Of a DNA stretch of 64,000 nt, positions 40,796 to 51,090 are shown piece by piece. The DNA comes from VRUE01 sp963702705. Lineage in GTDB: Bacteria > Actinomycetota > Thermoleophilia > Solirubrobacterales > 70-9. Where the stretch lies: positions 310,001-374,000 of the forward strand of contig CAVPDR010000007.1 of assembly GCA_963702705.1 (NCBI GenBank), given 5' to 3'. Each line of letters begins with the position of its first letter. Position 1 is the first letter of the stretch. The notes below the pieces were generated by a model that saw only the letters and a list, made by a program, of their open reading frames with translations, searched no databases and had not been told where the DNA came from. Position numbers and translations under genes: made by a program.

Positions 40796-40805
40796 CGGTC
40801 GTCGC

Positions 40806-42194
40806 CTAGCTCAGCTTCGGGCTGCGCCAAGGCTGGGTCAGGCGGGCGGCCAGATCGTCCGCCAGCCCGGCGATCGGGACCCTTGTCTGCTCCAGTGAGT
40901 CGCGGTCGCGCAGGGTGACGGTGTCGTCTTCCATCGTCTGGTGGTCGACGGTGATGCCCCAGGGGGTGCCGATCTCGTCCTGGCGGCGGTAGCGCTTGCC
41001 GATCGAACCACCCTCGTCGAACTCTGCCGGCATGCGGGCGCGCAGCTCTTGGAAGATCTCGCGGGCCTTCTCCGGCATGCCCTCCTTGGAGACGAGGGGG
41101 AGGACGGCGACCTTGTTGGGGGCTAGGCGGGGGTGGAGACGCAGGACGGTGCGCTGGCGACCCTCGACCTCCTCGACCTCGTAGGCGTCGACGAGGAAGG
41201 CGAGGGTGGCTCGATCGGCGCCGGCGGCCGGCTCGATCACGTGGGGGACGTAGCGCTCTTTGGTCTGCTGGTCGAAGTACTCGAGCTTCTCGCCGCTGAA
41301 CTTGGCGTGCTGGGTGAGGTCGAAGTCGCCGCGGTTGGCGATCCCCTCCAGCTCCGACCAGCCGATCGGAAAGAGGTACTCGACGTCGCTGGTGCCTGAG
41401 GAGTAGTGGGAGAGCTCGTCGGCGTCGTGAGGACGGACGCGGAGGAACTCGGGACGGATGCCGAGGTCGGTGTACCAGCGCTCGCGCAGCTCGATCCACT
41501 CGCGGTACCAGCGCTCGGCTTCGGCCGGCGGCACGAAGAACTCCATCTCCATCTGCTCGAACTCGCGGGTGCGGAAGATGAAGTTGCCGGGGGTGATCTC
41601 GTTGCGGAAGGACTTGCCGATCTGGGCGATGCCGAAGGGCGGCTTCTTGCGGGCGAAGGCCATCACGTTCTTGAAGTTGATGAAGATGCCCTGGGCGGTC
41701 TCGGGCCGCAGGTAGACCTCGGAGCCCTCGCCCGCGACCGGGCCGACGTGGGTCTCGAACATCAGGTTGAACTGGCGTGGCTCGGAGAGCTCGCCGCCAC
41801 ACTCCGGACAGCGCAGCTCGGCCGCGGGGTCGCCCCCTTCGGCTTCGACCGCCTCGCGCAGGTGATCCTCGCGCCAGCGCTTCTTGCACTTGCCGAGGCA
41901 CTGGACGAGTGGGTCGGTGAAGCCCTCGAGGTGGCCCGAGGCCTCCCAGACCCGCGGGTGCTGGAGGATCGCCGAGTCGAGCGCGACGATGTCATCGCGT
42001 TCCTGCAGCATCGCCCGCCACCACTCGGCCTTGACGTTGTTCTTCAGCAGCACCCCGTAGTGGCCGTAGTCGTAGGTCGAGCCGAGGCCGCCGTAGATCT
42101 CCGAGGAGGGGAAAACGAAGCCGCGGCGCTTGCAGAGGGCGACGATCTCCTCCATCGAGACCTCGGTCGGGCGCTTCTCCTCGGCTGTTGCCAT
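40806..42194 (-). CDS. glyS: Glycyl-tRNA synthetase (alpha2 type)
   Basis: 462 residues from ATG 42194. Class II motifs are clear: the opening EEIVALCKRRGFVFPSSEIYGG, a zinc-ribbon-like pair CLGKCKKRW ... CPECGGEL, motif 2 in SFRNEITPGNFIFRTREFEQMEME, and motif 3 in an anticodon-proximal RYRRQDEIGTPWGITVD. This is the single-chain archaeal/eukaryotic-like GlyRS used by most actinobacteria, rather than the GlyQ/GlyS tetramer. It is transcribed toward the HsdR_N-type gene and ends 10 bases from it. Confidence 0.95.
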   Translation of the reverse strand: MATAEEKRPTEVSMEEIVALCKRRGFVFPSSEIYGGLGSTYDYGHYGVLLKNNVKAEWWRAMLQERDDIVALDSAILQHPRVWEASGHLEGFTDPLVQCLGKCKKRWREDHLREAVEAEGGDPAAELRCPECGGELSEPRQFNLMFETHVGPVAGEGSEVYLRPETAQGIFINFKNVMAFARKKPPFGIAQIGKSFRNEITPGNFIFRTREFEQMEMEFFVPPAEAERWYREWIELRERWYTDLGIRPEFLRVRPHDADELSHYSSGTSDVEYLFPIGWSELEGIANRGDFDLTQHAKFSGEKLEYFDQQTKERYVPHVIEPAAGADRATLAFLVDAYEVEEVEGRQRTVLRLHPRLAPNKVAVLPLVSKEGMPEKAREIFQELRARMPAEFDEGGSIGKRYRRQDEIGTPWGITVDHQTMEDDTVTLRDRDSLEQTRVPIAGLADDLAARLTQPWRSPKLS

Positions 42195-42277
42195 CTGCAG
42201 AACCGTATAGAGGCGCCGCGCTCAGGGCGTGTCTGGCCGCCGCATCGCCGCTCCCGGCTGCGATAATCGCCGCCCCG

Positions 42278-42598
42278 ATGCCGATCTATGAGTACAAATG
42301 CGAGAACGGGCACGTCTTCGACGTGATCCAGAAGATGAGCGACGAGGCGCTGACCGAGTGCCAGGAGTGCGGCGCTCCCGCAGTGCGCGTGCTGCACCCC
42401 GTCGCCGTCCACTTCAAGGGCTCCGGCTTCTACAACACCGACTACGGCAAGAAGAAGAAGGGCGCCACCGCAAATGGCGGCTCCTCCGAGGGCTCCGACG
42501 GGTCCAAAGAGTCGTCCGAGAGCTCCAGCGAGTCCAAATCGAGCGACTCGAAGTCCTCCGGAGAGAAAAAGCCCAAGGCCTCGACGACCAGCGACTGA
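42278..42598 (+). CDS. FmdB-family zinc-ribbon protein
   Basis: 106 residues from ATG 42278 (MPIYEYKCENGHVFDVIQKMSD); upstream in-frame residues are rejected because this is the family start. The Cys pattern C8 ... CQECG gives a small zinc ribbon, followed by APAVRVLHPVAVHFKGSGFYNTDYG, the usual FmdB continuation. The last 40 residues are a Ser/Lys-rich tail, common in actinobacterial members. First described as a regulator of formamidase, its real role is unclear. The stop lies inside a terminator hairpin. Confidence 0.88.
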   Translation: MPIYEYKCENGHVFDVIQKMSDEALTECQECGAPAVRVLHPVAVHFKGSGFYNTDYGKKKKGATANGGSSEGSDGSKESSESSSESKSSDSKSSGEKKPKASTTSD

Positions 42599-42637
42599 AC
42601 CATTTACCCCCGCTTTGGGGGGCGAATGGTTCAGTCG
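42592..42637. terminator. Hairpin between convergent FmdB and LCP genes
   Basis: CGACTGAACCATT (42592-42604) pairs perfectly with AATGGTTCAGTCG (42625-42637), and CCCCC with GGGGG inside it extends the stem. It overlaps the stop codon of the FmdB gene and lies four bases from the end of the LCP gene. It probably terminates both, although no U-tract follows. Confidence 0.7.
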
Positions 42638-42640
42638 TTG

Positions 42641-43870
42641 CTAGCCGTTGAGGAGGCGCTTGACCGCGCGGCGCCGGGCTGCCTCGGGGACTTCGACGCT
42701 GCCTTCCGGCCCTTCGCCGCAACCCGAGTTGGTGCCGGCGCAGAGCACGTCGGTGGGGGCGCTGCCGCCTATCGCCGCCGAAAGGACCAGCTGCGGCATC
42801 GTCAGGAACCCCATGTCGCTGACGAAGGCTTTTGGCGCCTCCCAGCCAATGATCGGGCCGTGGATGAAGTTGTAGGGGAGGCGCAGCGGGTCGGTAAGGC
42901 GGTCCTTGATCCCGTTGATCACCCGCTGCTGGGCCTGGGCACGCTGGAAGTCGGCGTATGGAAACGAGTAGGCGCTCTTGCCGGGGCCCGGACATTCGCT
43001 CGGCTCGCGCACCCGCGAGTAGGCGAGCGCCTTTTCGCCGTCGAGCGTGTTCTCGCCCTTGGCCAGCCGCAGCGACACTCCCCCCTGGCCGCCGCCGGCG
43101 CCGCCGGAGATGTCGGCGCAGAGCTTGTGCGGGAGGTCGACCTTGACCCCGCCGACCGCGTCGATCAGGTCTTCGAAGCCGGTGAAGTCGACGATCGCGA
43201 CGTGGTCGACCTGGATCCCGAGGAAGCTTTCGACCGCTTCGATCTGCGCTGCGGCGCCGCCGTAGGCGAAGGCGGCGTTGATTTTCTGCGGGCTGTGGCC
43301 GGGGATTTCGGCGTAGCTGTCGCGCGGGATCGAGAGTTTGCGGAAGGCGCCGCCGCCGGCGCGGATCAGCATCAGTGTGTCGGCGCGGAACTGCCCCTGT
43401 TCGCAGCCGTCGTGCGGCGCGTCGCCGTGGGCCTGCTGCTCGAAGCACTTCTGCGAGGGCGCGCCGGCTCCCTTGGTGTCGGGCGGCCGGGCGTCGGTGC
43501 CGAGGACGAGGATCGTCTGCGCGCTCGGCAGCAGCAAGGGGTTGCCGTGTAGGGCGTCCTTGGCTTCGCCGGAGAGCTTGAAGGACTGCAGCTGGGCAGA
43601 GACGGCGAAGGCGAGGAAGCTGAGCAGGATCCAGCCCAGCGCGGCGATTCCGACCCATTTGAGCACTCGTTTCCAGGTCCAGCGCCGCGGCGGCCCGGTG
43701 CGCTCGGGCTTGGGGCTCTTGTCGCGCCGCCACCACTTCGGCGCGCGCGGCGTCCGCTCTCTGAGTCCTGAGAGATCTGGGGACCGCAACCCTGACAAGC
43801 GGCCCTTCCGGGACCGGTAGACCTTGTACTCGGGCGGCCCGGAGGGCTGCTGCTCGCCATTGTCGGCCAT
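42641..43870 (-). CDS. LytR-CpsA-Psr (LCP) family cell-wall ligase
   Basis: 409 residues from ATG 43870 (MADNGEQQPSGPPEYK); no good ribosome site is seen. A basic cytosolic tail of about 75 residues leads to one membrane helix (VGIAALGWILLSFLAFAVS) and an external LCP domain: ILVLGTDARPP, RADTLMLIRAGGGAFRKLSIPRDS, KINAAFAYGG and VDHVAIVDFTGFEDLIDAVGGV. The Arg and Asp residues match those binding polyprenyl pyrophosphate. It joins secondary polymers to peptidoglycan. The whole upstream region up to the divergent ROK gene is a long palindromic element. Confidence 0.9.
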   Translation of the reverse strand: MADNGEQQPSGPPEYKVYRSRKGRLSGLRSPDLSGLRERTPRAPKWWRRDKSPKPERTGPPRRWTWKRVLKWVGIAALGWILLSFLAFAVSAQLQSFKLSGEAKDALHGNPLLLPSAQTILVLGTDARPPDTKGAGAPSQKCFEQQAHGDAPHDGCEQGQFRADTLMLIRAGGGAFRKLSIPRDSYAEIPGHSPQKINAAFAYGGAAAQIEAVESFLGIQVDHVAIVDFTGFEDLIDAVGGVKVDLPHKLCADISGGAGGGQGGVSLRLAKGENTLDGEKALAYSRVREPSECPGPGKSAYSFPYADFQRAQAQQRVINGIKDRLTDPLRLPYNFIHGPIIGWEAPKAFVSDMGFLTMPQLVLSAAIGGSAPTDVLCAGTNSGCGEGPEGSVEVPEAARRRAVKRLLNG

Positions 43871-43877
43871 GAAAAGG

Positions 43878-44042
43878 TGAGAGTCTCTCTGAAAATCCTC
43901 GCCCGCGTCTGGCGGCGGCGGACCGGCGCGGTGCTGCGTCCTCAGTCGGCCAAACAGCGCTGCTATTCGGCCTCCCTGCGTCCTTGCTCCGCTTGGTCCG
44001 GCGCTCGCCAGCCGCAGACGCCGATTTTCAGAGAGACTCTCA
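43878..44042 (+). repeat. Long palindromic element, family C/D, copy 1
   Basis: Perfect 20-bp arms (43878-43897 with 44023-44042) enclose a GC-rich interior that is itself imperfectly palindromic around AGCGCTGCT. Bases 43936-44022 match 54315-54401 in the second copy with four mismatches in 87. The outer arms of the two copies differ at about 40 percent of positions yet pair within each copy. It fills the gap between the divergent LCP and ROK genes, seven bases from one start and three from the other. Confidence 0.85.
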
Positions 44043-44045
44043 AAG

Positions 44046-45020
44046 ATGTCGGTCGATGCCAGGGAAGTCATCGGGGTTGATCTCGGTGGCACGAAGATGC
44101 TGCTGGGGGTCCTCGATGCAGAATCCAACGTCTTGTGGGAGAGCCGCGAGGCCTCGACCGGGCAGACGGAGGACGAGTTGGTGGACCTTCTCCTGCGTGA
44201 GATCGAGGAGGCGCGGGGAAAATGCCCCGGTGCTGCGGCGGTCGGTCTGGGCATCCCGGCGACGATCAACCACGACAAGGGGATCGCGGTCTCGGCGGTC
44301 AACCTGCCGCTTGAGGACGTGCCGATCCGCCAGATCGTCGGTGAGCGCACCGGCCTGCCGGCCTTCGTCGACAACGACGCTACCGTCGCCGCCCTGGCCG
44401 AGCACCTCTACGGCGCCGCCCGCGGTGCTGAAAACGCGGTGATGCTGACGATCGGCACCGGGATCGGCGGCGGTCTGATCCTCGGCGGTGAGGTCTACCG
44501 CGGCTCGACCGGGGCCGGGGCCGAGCTGGGACACACGGTGATCGAGGCCGACGGACCGCCTTGTCAGGGCAACTGCCCCGGCCGCGGCTGTGTCGAGACG
44601 CTGGCCTCCGGGACGGCGCTGGGACGCGAGGGCCGGGCGGCTGCCGAGCGCGAGCCGGACTCGGTGCTCGGCGCGATGCTCGCTGAGGGAGAGACGGTCG
44701 ACGGCAAGGCGGTCACCGAGGCGGCGCTTGGCGGCGACGCCACGGCGCGCGGCGTCTTCGAGCTGATCGGCTCGCGACTCGGAGTCGCGCTGACCAGCTT
44801 CGCCAACATCTTCGAGCCCGAGGTCTTCGTCATCGGCGGCGGCGTGATCGCGGCCGGTGACCTGCTGCTCGACCCGGCTCGTCGCGTGCTCGGCGAACGG
44901 GCGCTGCCGCCGATGAAGCGCATCCCGGTCGTCGCCGCCGAGCTTGGCGCCGATGCCGGCATGATCGGCGCCGCCGCGGTGGCGCGGATCGAGCTTGAGA
45001 TGGCGCAGGGGAAGGGCTGA
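44046..45020 (+). CDS. ROK-family sugar kinase (glucokinase-like)
   Basis: 324 residues from ATG 44046. Phosphate-binding start VIGVDLGGTKMLLGVLD, catalytic Asp in FVDNDATVAALAEHLYG, ATP-site LTIGTGIGGGLILGGEV, and the ROK zinc motif seen as GHTVIEADGPPCQGNCPGRGCVETLASG. It probably phosphorylates glucose or a related hexose using ATP; a regulator role is unlikely as no HTH domain is present. Its start lies three bases from a palindromic element that must contain its promoter or sit close to it. rsmI follows with a one-base overlap. Confidence 0.9.
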   Translation: MSVDAREVIGVDLGGTKMLLGVLDAESNVLWESREASTGQTEDELVDLLLREIEEARGKCPGAAAVGLGIPATINHDKGIAVSAVNLPLEDVPIRQIVGERTGLPAFVDNDATVAALAEHLYGAARGAENAVMLTIGTGIGGGLILGGEVYRGSTGAGAELGHTVIEADGPPCQGNCPGRGCVETLASGTALGREGRAAAEREPDSVLGAMLAEGETVDGKAVTEAALGGDATARGVFELIGSRLGVALTSFANIFEPEVFVIGGGVIAAGDLLLDPARRVLGERALPPMKRIPVVAAELGADAGMIGAAAVARIELEMAQGKG

Positions 45021-45847
45021 TGCCGGGCGAGCTGATCGTCTGCCCGACCCCGATCGGCAACCTCGATGACGTCACACCGCGCGTCCGCGACGCGCTGGTC
45101 AGCGCCGACTGGATCGCCTGTGAGGACACACGCCGCACCGGCGGCCTGCTCGACAAGCTCGGCATCCGCCCGGCGCCGCCGCTGGTCTCCAACCACGAGG
45201 GCAACGAAGCGGCGCGGGCGACTGAGCTGGCGCAGCGGATCGAGCGCGGCGACACCGTCGCCCTCGTCTCCGACGCTGGCATGCCGGCGATCTCCGACCC
45301 CGGCTACAAGCTGATCCGCCGTTGCATCGACCGCGCCCTCGACGTGACCGTGTTGCCCGGGCCCTCGGTGGTGCCGGTGGCCCTGGTCGCCTCCGGCCTG
45401 CCGACCGACCGCTGGCGCTATGAGGGCTTCCTGCCCAAGCGCTCCGGTGAGATGGAGCGTGTGCTGCGCTCGGCCGAGACCGTCGTCGCCTTCGAGTCGC
45501 CGCGCCGGGTGGGGGAGTCGCTGGCGGCGCTGGCGGCGATCGCGCCCGAACGCCCTGCGGCGGTCTGCCGCGAGCTGACAAAGATGCACGAGGAGGTCGC
45601 CCGCGGCTCGCTCTCCGAACTGGCGCGGCGCTTCCGCAGCGAGGTTAAGGGCGAGATCGTGCTGGTGATCGGCCCGGCCGCCTCCGAGGACCACGACCAC
45701 GACATCGGCTTTGCCGTCGACGCCCTGCGCCACCTGGTCCAGTCCGGCGCCCGCCCGCGCGCCGCCGCCAGCGTCGTCGCCGCCCTCACCGGGACCAGGG
45801 CGAACGACCTCTACCGCGCCCTGACCGGCCGCGAGCCGCGCAGATAG
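45020..45847 (+). CDS. rsmI: 16S rRNA (cytidine1402-2'-O)-methyltransferase
   Basis: 275 residues from ATG 45020, whose A is shared with the ROK stop (TGATG). The family start is clear: LIVCPTPIGNLDDVTPRVRDAL, then CEDTRRTGGLLDKLGI, the SAM-site LVSDAGMPAISDPGYKLI and LPGPSVVPVALVASGLP. YEGFLPKRSGEMERVL and FESPRRVGESLAALA complete the signature. It modifies the decoding centre of 16S rRNA. metG follows 16 bases later, so translation-related genes cluster here. Confidence 0.95.
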   Translation: MPGELIVCPTPIGNLDDVTPRVRDALVSADWIACEDTRRTGGLLDKLGIRPAPPLVSNHEGNEAARATELAQRIERGDTVALVSDAGMPAISDPGYKLIRRCIDRALDVTVLPGPSVVPVALVASGLPTDRWRYEGFLPKRSGEMERVLRSAETVVAFESPRRVGESLAALAAIAPERPAAVCRELTKMHEEVARGSLSELARRFRSEVKGEIVLVIGPAASEDHDHDIGFAVDALRHLVQSGARPRAAASVVAALTGTRANDLYRALTGREPRR

Positions 45848-45863
45848 CCTCAGTCGGAGCGCG

Positions 45864-47368
45864 ATGAGCTACTACGTCACAACCCCGATCTACTACGTCA
45901 ACGCCGAGCCGCACCTCGGTCATGCCTACTCGACCATGGCCGCCGACGTGCTCGCCCGGCACATGCGCCAGCGCGGCGAGGACGTCTTCTTTCTCACCGG
46001 CACCGACGAGCACGGCGAGCCGATTGAGACCGCTGCTGAGCGCGAGGGGATCTCGCCGCAGGAGCTTGCCGACCGCAACGCGGCCAAGTTCGAGGCGCTC
46101 GGCCCGATCATCGATGCGACCAACGACTTCTTCATTCGCACCTCGGACGAGCGGCACAAGGCGAGGGTCGCCGAGGTCATGCAGCGGGTCTACGACAACG
46201 GCTGGGTCAGCAAGGGCACCTACGAAGGCTGGTACTGCCCGCGCTGCGCCGATTTCAAGACCGAGCGCGAGCTCGGCCCAGGCAACACCTGCGCGATCCA
46301 CGAGATCCCGCTGGAGAAGGTGCGCGAGGAAAACTGGTTCTTCCGCCTCTCCGCCTTCCAGGGTCAGCTTGAAGGCCTCTACGAGGAACGCCCCGACTTC
46401 GTCGTGCCCGAGTTCCGCCGCAACGAGGCGGTCTCCTTCATCGAAGGCGGGCTCGAGGACGTCTCGCTCTCGCGCCCGGCGCTGAAATGGGGGTTGCCGC
46501 TGCCCTGGGACCCCGAGCAGCGGATGTACGTCTGGTTCGACGCCCTGCTCAACTACGTCACCGCGCTCGGCTTCGCTCGCGAGGGCGAGGACCTGACCGC
46601 GCGCTACTGGCCGGCCAACCTGCACGTGCTGGCCAAGGACATCCTCAAGTTCCACGCTGTGATCTGGCCGGCGCTCTGCCTGGCCGCCGACCTCGAGCCG
46701 CCGCGGCGGATGACGATCCACGGCTACCTGCTGATGGGCGAGAAGAAGATGTCGAAGTCGCTCGGCAACGTGCTCGACCCGTTTGAGGTGATCGACCGCT
46801 TCGGCGCCGACGCGCTGCGCTTCTACCTCTTCCGCGAGGTCAGCTTCGGGCAGGACGGCTCGATCTCGACCGCCGGCTTCGAGGCGCGCTACGAGACCGA
46901 GCTGGCCAACGACTTCGGCAACCTCGCCAGCCGCGTGCTGGCGATGGTCGAGCGCTACCGCGGCGGCGTCGTGCCGGCGGCGGCGGTCGATGCTGTGTTG
47001 GCCGAGGACTTCGAAGGCGCGGTTGAGCGCTTCAGCGAGCTGCTCGACCGGGCCGAGCTGACCCAGGCGCTGGAGCTTGCCTGGGCCCAGGTGCGGCGGC
47101 TCAACCGCTACGTCGAGGAGACCCAGCCGTGGGTGCTGGCCCGCGACGAGGCCGACCCCGAGCGGCTCGACGAGGTGCTCTACAACCTGGTCGAGGGCCT
47201 GCGGGTGACGACGCTGCTGCTCGTCCCCTATCTGCCGCGCAGCTGCGAGACGCTGCTGGCGGCGCTCGCCGAGGAGGGCCGTGAGCTGGCCGAGCTCGGC
47301 TCGCGACCGGGCGGTCAGGGCGTCAAGCGGATCCCGGCGCTCTTTCCGAAGATCGAGCCGCCGACCTG

Positions 47369-47369
<1 letters not shown>
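45864..47369 (+). CDS. metG: Methionyl-tRNA synthetase
   Basis: 501 residues from ATG 45864. The class I signatures are HLGHAYSTMAADVLARH (HIGH-like) and GEKKMSKSLGNVLDP (KMSKS). A zinc-knuckle-like segment, YCPRCADFKTERELGPGNTC, lies in the connective domain. The anticodon-binding domain (EETQPWVLARDEADPERLDEVLYNLVEGLR) ends the protein; there is no C-terminal tRNA-binding extension, giving the short form. The stop overlaps the start of an ABC ATPase gene by one base. Confidence 0.95.
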
Positions 47370-48210
<841 letters not shown>

Positions 48211-48214
<4 letters not shown>

Positions 48215-49083
48215 CGCCCTCGCCGCTGCGCTCGGCCGCGACGGTGATCGGGCTGACGATCCAGGAGGGAGTGCGCCGGCGGGTCTTCCTCGCCGTCCTC
48301 GTGCTGACGATCGGCTTTCTCGCGCTCTACGCGCTCGGTGCGCACTTCGCCTTTCGCGACGCGAGCGGATTCGCCGAAGGGGAAGCGAAGATTCTCGACC
48401 CGAAGGCCTTCACCGGGGCAACGATCTTCGGCATGGCGATGTTCGCAACCCTCTTCCTCGGCGCCGTGCTGGCTGTCTTCCTCACCCTCGGCGCGGTCCG
48501 CGGCGACGCCGAGACCGGGCTGCTGCAGCCGCTTGTTGTTCGCCCGATCGGCCGCACGACGATGCTGCTGGCGCGCTTCGGCGGCGCCGCAACGCTCTCC
48601 GCGGCCTACGTCGTGGTGGTCTACCTGGCCGCCTGGGGGATCACCCGGGCGACCGGTCACTGGTCTCCCGACCACCTGCTCGGGCCGGCCCTTGCGCTTG
48701 CCCTCGGCGTCGCGATCATCGCCGCTCTCTCGCTGCTCGCCTCGACCCTGCTCAGCGTCACCGCCCAGGGGATCGTCGTCTTCATGGTCTTCGGCGCCGG
48801 ACTTACGGCCGGGCTGCTGGCCCAGATCGGCCACGCGATCGACTCCGACTCGCTGCACACGATCGGCCGCGTCGCCAGCTGGGCGCTGCCCTTCGAGGGT
48901 CTCTACGCGGCCGGCCTGCACGCGCTGATCTCCAACACCTCGGGCCTGACCGGCGTCGTCCTGCAGCTGGGCCCGTTCGGCGGCTCCGAGGCTGCAAGTC
49001 CCGGCCTGATCCTCTGGGCTTTTGCCTACATGGCGGCCGTGCTCACCCTGGCCGCGGCGATCTTTGCCCGGCGCGACCTCTGA
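48211..49083 (+). CDS. ABC exporter permease (ABC-2 type)
   Basis: 290 residues from ATG 48211, overlapping the ATPase gene by four bases. Six membrane helices with the ABC-2/NatB-like pattern are visible: a helix at 25-50 (FLAVLVLTIGFLALYALG), a large loop, then TIFGMAMFATLFLGAVLAVFLTLGAVRGDAETGLLQPLVVRPIGRTTMLLARF, a segment characteristic of this permease group. It should form a dimer with two ATPase subunits and export an unknown solute. The gene ends seven bases before the convergent oxidase gene. Confidence 0.88.
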
Positions 49084-49090
49084 GCGGTGC

Positions 49091-50257
49091 TTAGGCCTGA
49101 GTGTCGGCGAGCGCGTCCGGGCTGAGCTGGTCGGGGCTGGTGTAGCCGCAGAGCGCCATCGTCAGGTCGAGGTCGGCGAGGACCGTCTTCAGCACTGTTT
49201 CGACCCCGGCCTGGCCCTCGAGCGCCAGGCCCCAGATGTAGGGGCGGCCGAGGCAGACCGCCTCGGCGCCGAGCGCCAGGGCCTTGATCGCGTCGCTGCC
49301 GCCGCGGATGCCGCTGTCGAAGAGGATCGCCAGCTCGTCGCCGACCGCCTCGGCGATCGGCGCCAGCGCGTCGAGCGAGCCGATCGCGCCATCGACCTGG
49401 CGGCCGCCGTGGTTGGAGACGACGATGCCGTCAACGCCGCGCTGGACCGCCTCGCGCGCGTCGTCGGGGTGCTGGATTCCCTTGAGCACGATCGGCAGCA
49501 GGGTCTGCTCGCGCAGCCACTCGAGATCGTCCCAGTTGAGCGAGGGATTGCCGCGGATGCCGAGGAAGTGCCCGGTCGCGGCGCCGACGTCCTCCTCCGG
49601 CGGGCGCTCCAGCCCGGCGCGGAAGACGGGGTCGGCGAAGAAGTTGGCGACCCCCATCCCGTGCAGGTAGGGAACCCAGGCCTGCTGCAGATCGCGCGGC
49701 TTCCAGCCGGGGACGAAGGTGTCGACGGTGAGGACGATCGCGCCGTAGCCGGCCGCCTCGGCGCGGCTGAGGAAGCTGGCGCCGAGCTCTTTGTCGTGGG
49801 GTAGGTAGAGCTGGAACCAGCGCGGCGCGTCGCCGCCGGCTTCCGCGATTTCCTCGAGGCTGAAGTGGGAGACGGTGCTGGCGATCATCGGTACCCCGAG
49901 GTTGGCCGCGGCCCGCGCCGTGGCCAGCTCGCCGTCGGGGTGGACGACCTTCTGCACGCCGATCGGCGCCAGCATCAGCGGCGCCGGCATCGGCGTGCCC
50001 AGCACCGTCGTCGAGAGATCGCGGCTGACGATGTCGCGCAGCGTCCGCGGCACGATCCGCCGCCGGCGAAAGGCCTCGCGATTGGCGTCCATCGTGTTCT
50101 CGCCGCCGGCCCCGGCGAAGACGTAGGCGGCGGCCCGCTCGTCCATCGCCTCCGCGGCGGCCCGCTCCAGCGCGGCGATCGAGACCGGCAAGGACGGCGT
50201 CTCGCCGCCGAGGCCGCGGGCGTAGATCTCATTGTTGTAGTCGGCGAAGTCCCCCAT
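49091..50257 (-). CDS. FMN-dependent alpha-hydroxy-acid oxidase family protein
   Basis: 388 residues from ATG 50257. The FMN barrel shows PMPAPLMLAPIGVQKVVHPDGE, GVPMIASTVSHFSLEEIAEA, QLYLPHDKELG, and the catalytic His and Arg in VSNHGGRQVDGAIGSLDALA, followed by the phosphate site LFDSGIRGGSDAIKALALGAEAVCLGRPYIWGL. The N-terminus (FADYNNEIYARGLGG) and length resemble lactate 2-monooxygenase-like proteins more than membrane lactate dehydrogenase. It oxidises a 2-hydroxy acid; the exact substrate is uncertain. Confidence 0.87.
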   Translation of the reverse strand: MGDFADYNNEIYARGLGGETPSLPVSIAALERAAAEAMDERAAAYVFAGAGGENTMDANREAFRRRRIVPRTLRDIVSRDLSTTVLGTPMPAPLMLAPIGVQKVVHPDGELATARAAANLGVPMIASTVSHFSLEEIAEAGGDAPRWFQLYLPHDKELGASFLSRAEAAGYGAIVLTVDTFVPGWKPRDLQQAWVPYLHGMGVANFFADPVFRAGLERPPEEDVGAATGHFLGIRGNPSLNWDDLEWLREQTLLPIVLKGIQHPDDAREAVQRGVDGIVVSNHGGRQVDGAIGSLDALAPIAEAVGDELAILFDSGIRGGSDAIKALALGAEAVCLGRPYIWGLALEGQAGVETVLKTVLADLDLTMALCGYTSPDQLSPDALADTQA

Positions 50258-50317
50258 TGAGCCGCAAGGCTATCCGGCGGGGTGAGCTGCCCCCGCGCGG
50301 GTAGGCTCTGGCGGCCG

Positions 50318-51088
50318 GTGATCGATTCCCACACTCACATCTTTCTCTGCGAGCGGCCCGAGGCCGAGGTCGTCGCCGCGGCCACTGAGGCGGGGGTCGG
50401 ACGGATGCTCAACGTTGGTCTCGACGCCGAGTCGAACCAGCTGGCGCTCGCTGCGGCCGGGCGACACGAGAGCGTCTTCGCGACCGTCGGCTGCCACCCG
50501 ACCGAGGCGTCCGGCTTCGACGACGCGCAGGCGGCGGAGATCGCCCGGCTCGCGGCGGAGAACGAGAAGGTGCGGGCGATCGGCGAGAGCGGGCTCGACT
50601 ACTACCGCGAGACCGCCGGCCGCGCCGACCAGCAGCGCGCCTTCGAGGCGCAGATCGAGATCGCCCGCGAGCGCGACCTGCCGATCGTGATCCACGCCCG
50701 CGACCCCGAGGGGGAGACCGGCGCCGTCGACGACATCTTCGAGACCCTCGATGCGCGCGGCGATGGGGTGCGGGTGATCCTGCACTGCTTCCTCGCCCCC
50801 TGGCGGGTCGACGACGCGATCGAGCGCGGCTGGTTCTGCTCCTTCTCTGGCATCGTCACCTACCCCAGCGCCGAGGACCTGCGCGAGGCCGCCGCCAAGC
50901 TGCCCGACGAGCTCGTCCTGGTCGAGACCGACGCGCCCTACCTCGCGCCGCAGCCGATGCGCGGCAAGGCCAACGAGCCGGCCTACGTCGTCTCCACGGC
51001 GGAGGTCGTCGCCGCGGTGCGCGGTGTCTCCTACGCCGAGCTCGAGCGCACGGTCGAGGCCAACGCCCGGGCTCTTTTCGGCTGGTAA
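50318..51088 (+). CDS. tatD: TatD-family metal-dependent hydrolase
   Basis: 256 residues from GTG 50318 (VIDSHTHIFLC), chosen because the family starts with the metal-binding HTH; an upstream start at 50282 adds an unusual Arg-rich lead. Further motifs are VGCHPTEASGFDD, AIGESGLDYYRETAGRADQQRAFEAQIEIA, LPIVIHARDPEG, HCFLAPW and VETDAPYLAPQPMRGKANEPAYV. It is a 3'-5' exonuclease or deacylase-like amidohydrolase. rsmA starts two bases after its stop, and the tatD-rsmA-ispE order is common in bacteria. Confidence 0.92.
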   Translation: MIDSHTHIFLCERPEAEVVAAATEAGVGRMLNVGLDAESNQLALAAAGRHESVFATVGCHPTEASGFDDAQAAEIARLAAENEKVRAIGESGLDYYRETAGRADQQRAFEAQIEIARERDLPIVIHARDPEGETGAVDDIFETLDARGDGVRVILHCFLAPWRVDDAIERGWFCSFSGIVTYPSAEDLREAAAKLPDELVLVETDAPYLAPQPMRGKANEPAYVVSTAEVVAAVRGVSYAELERTVEANARALFGW

Positions 51089-51090
51089 GC

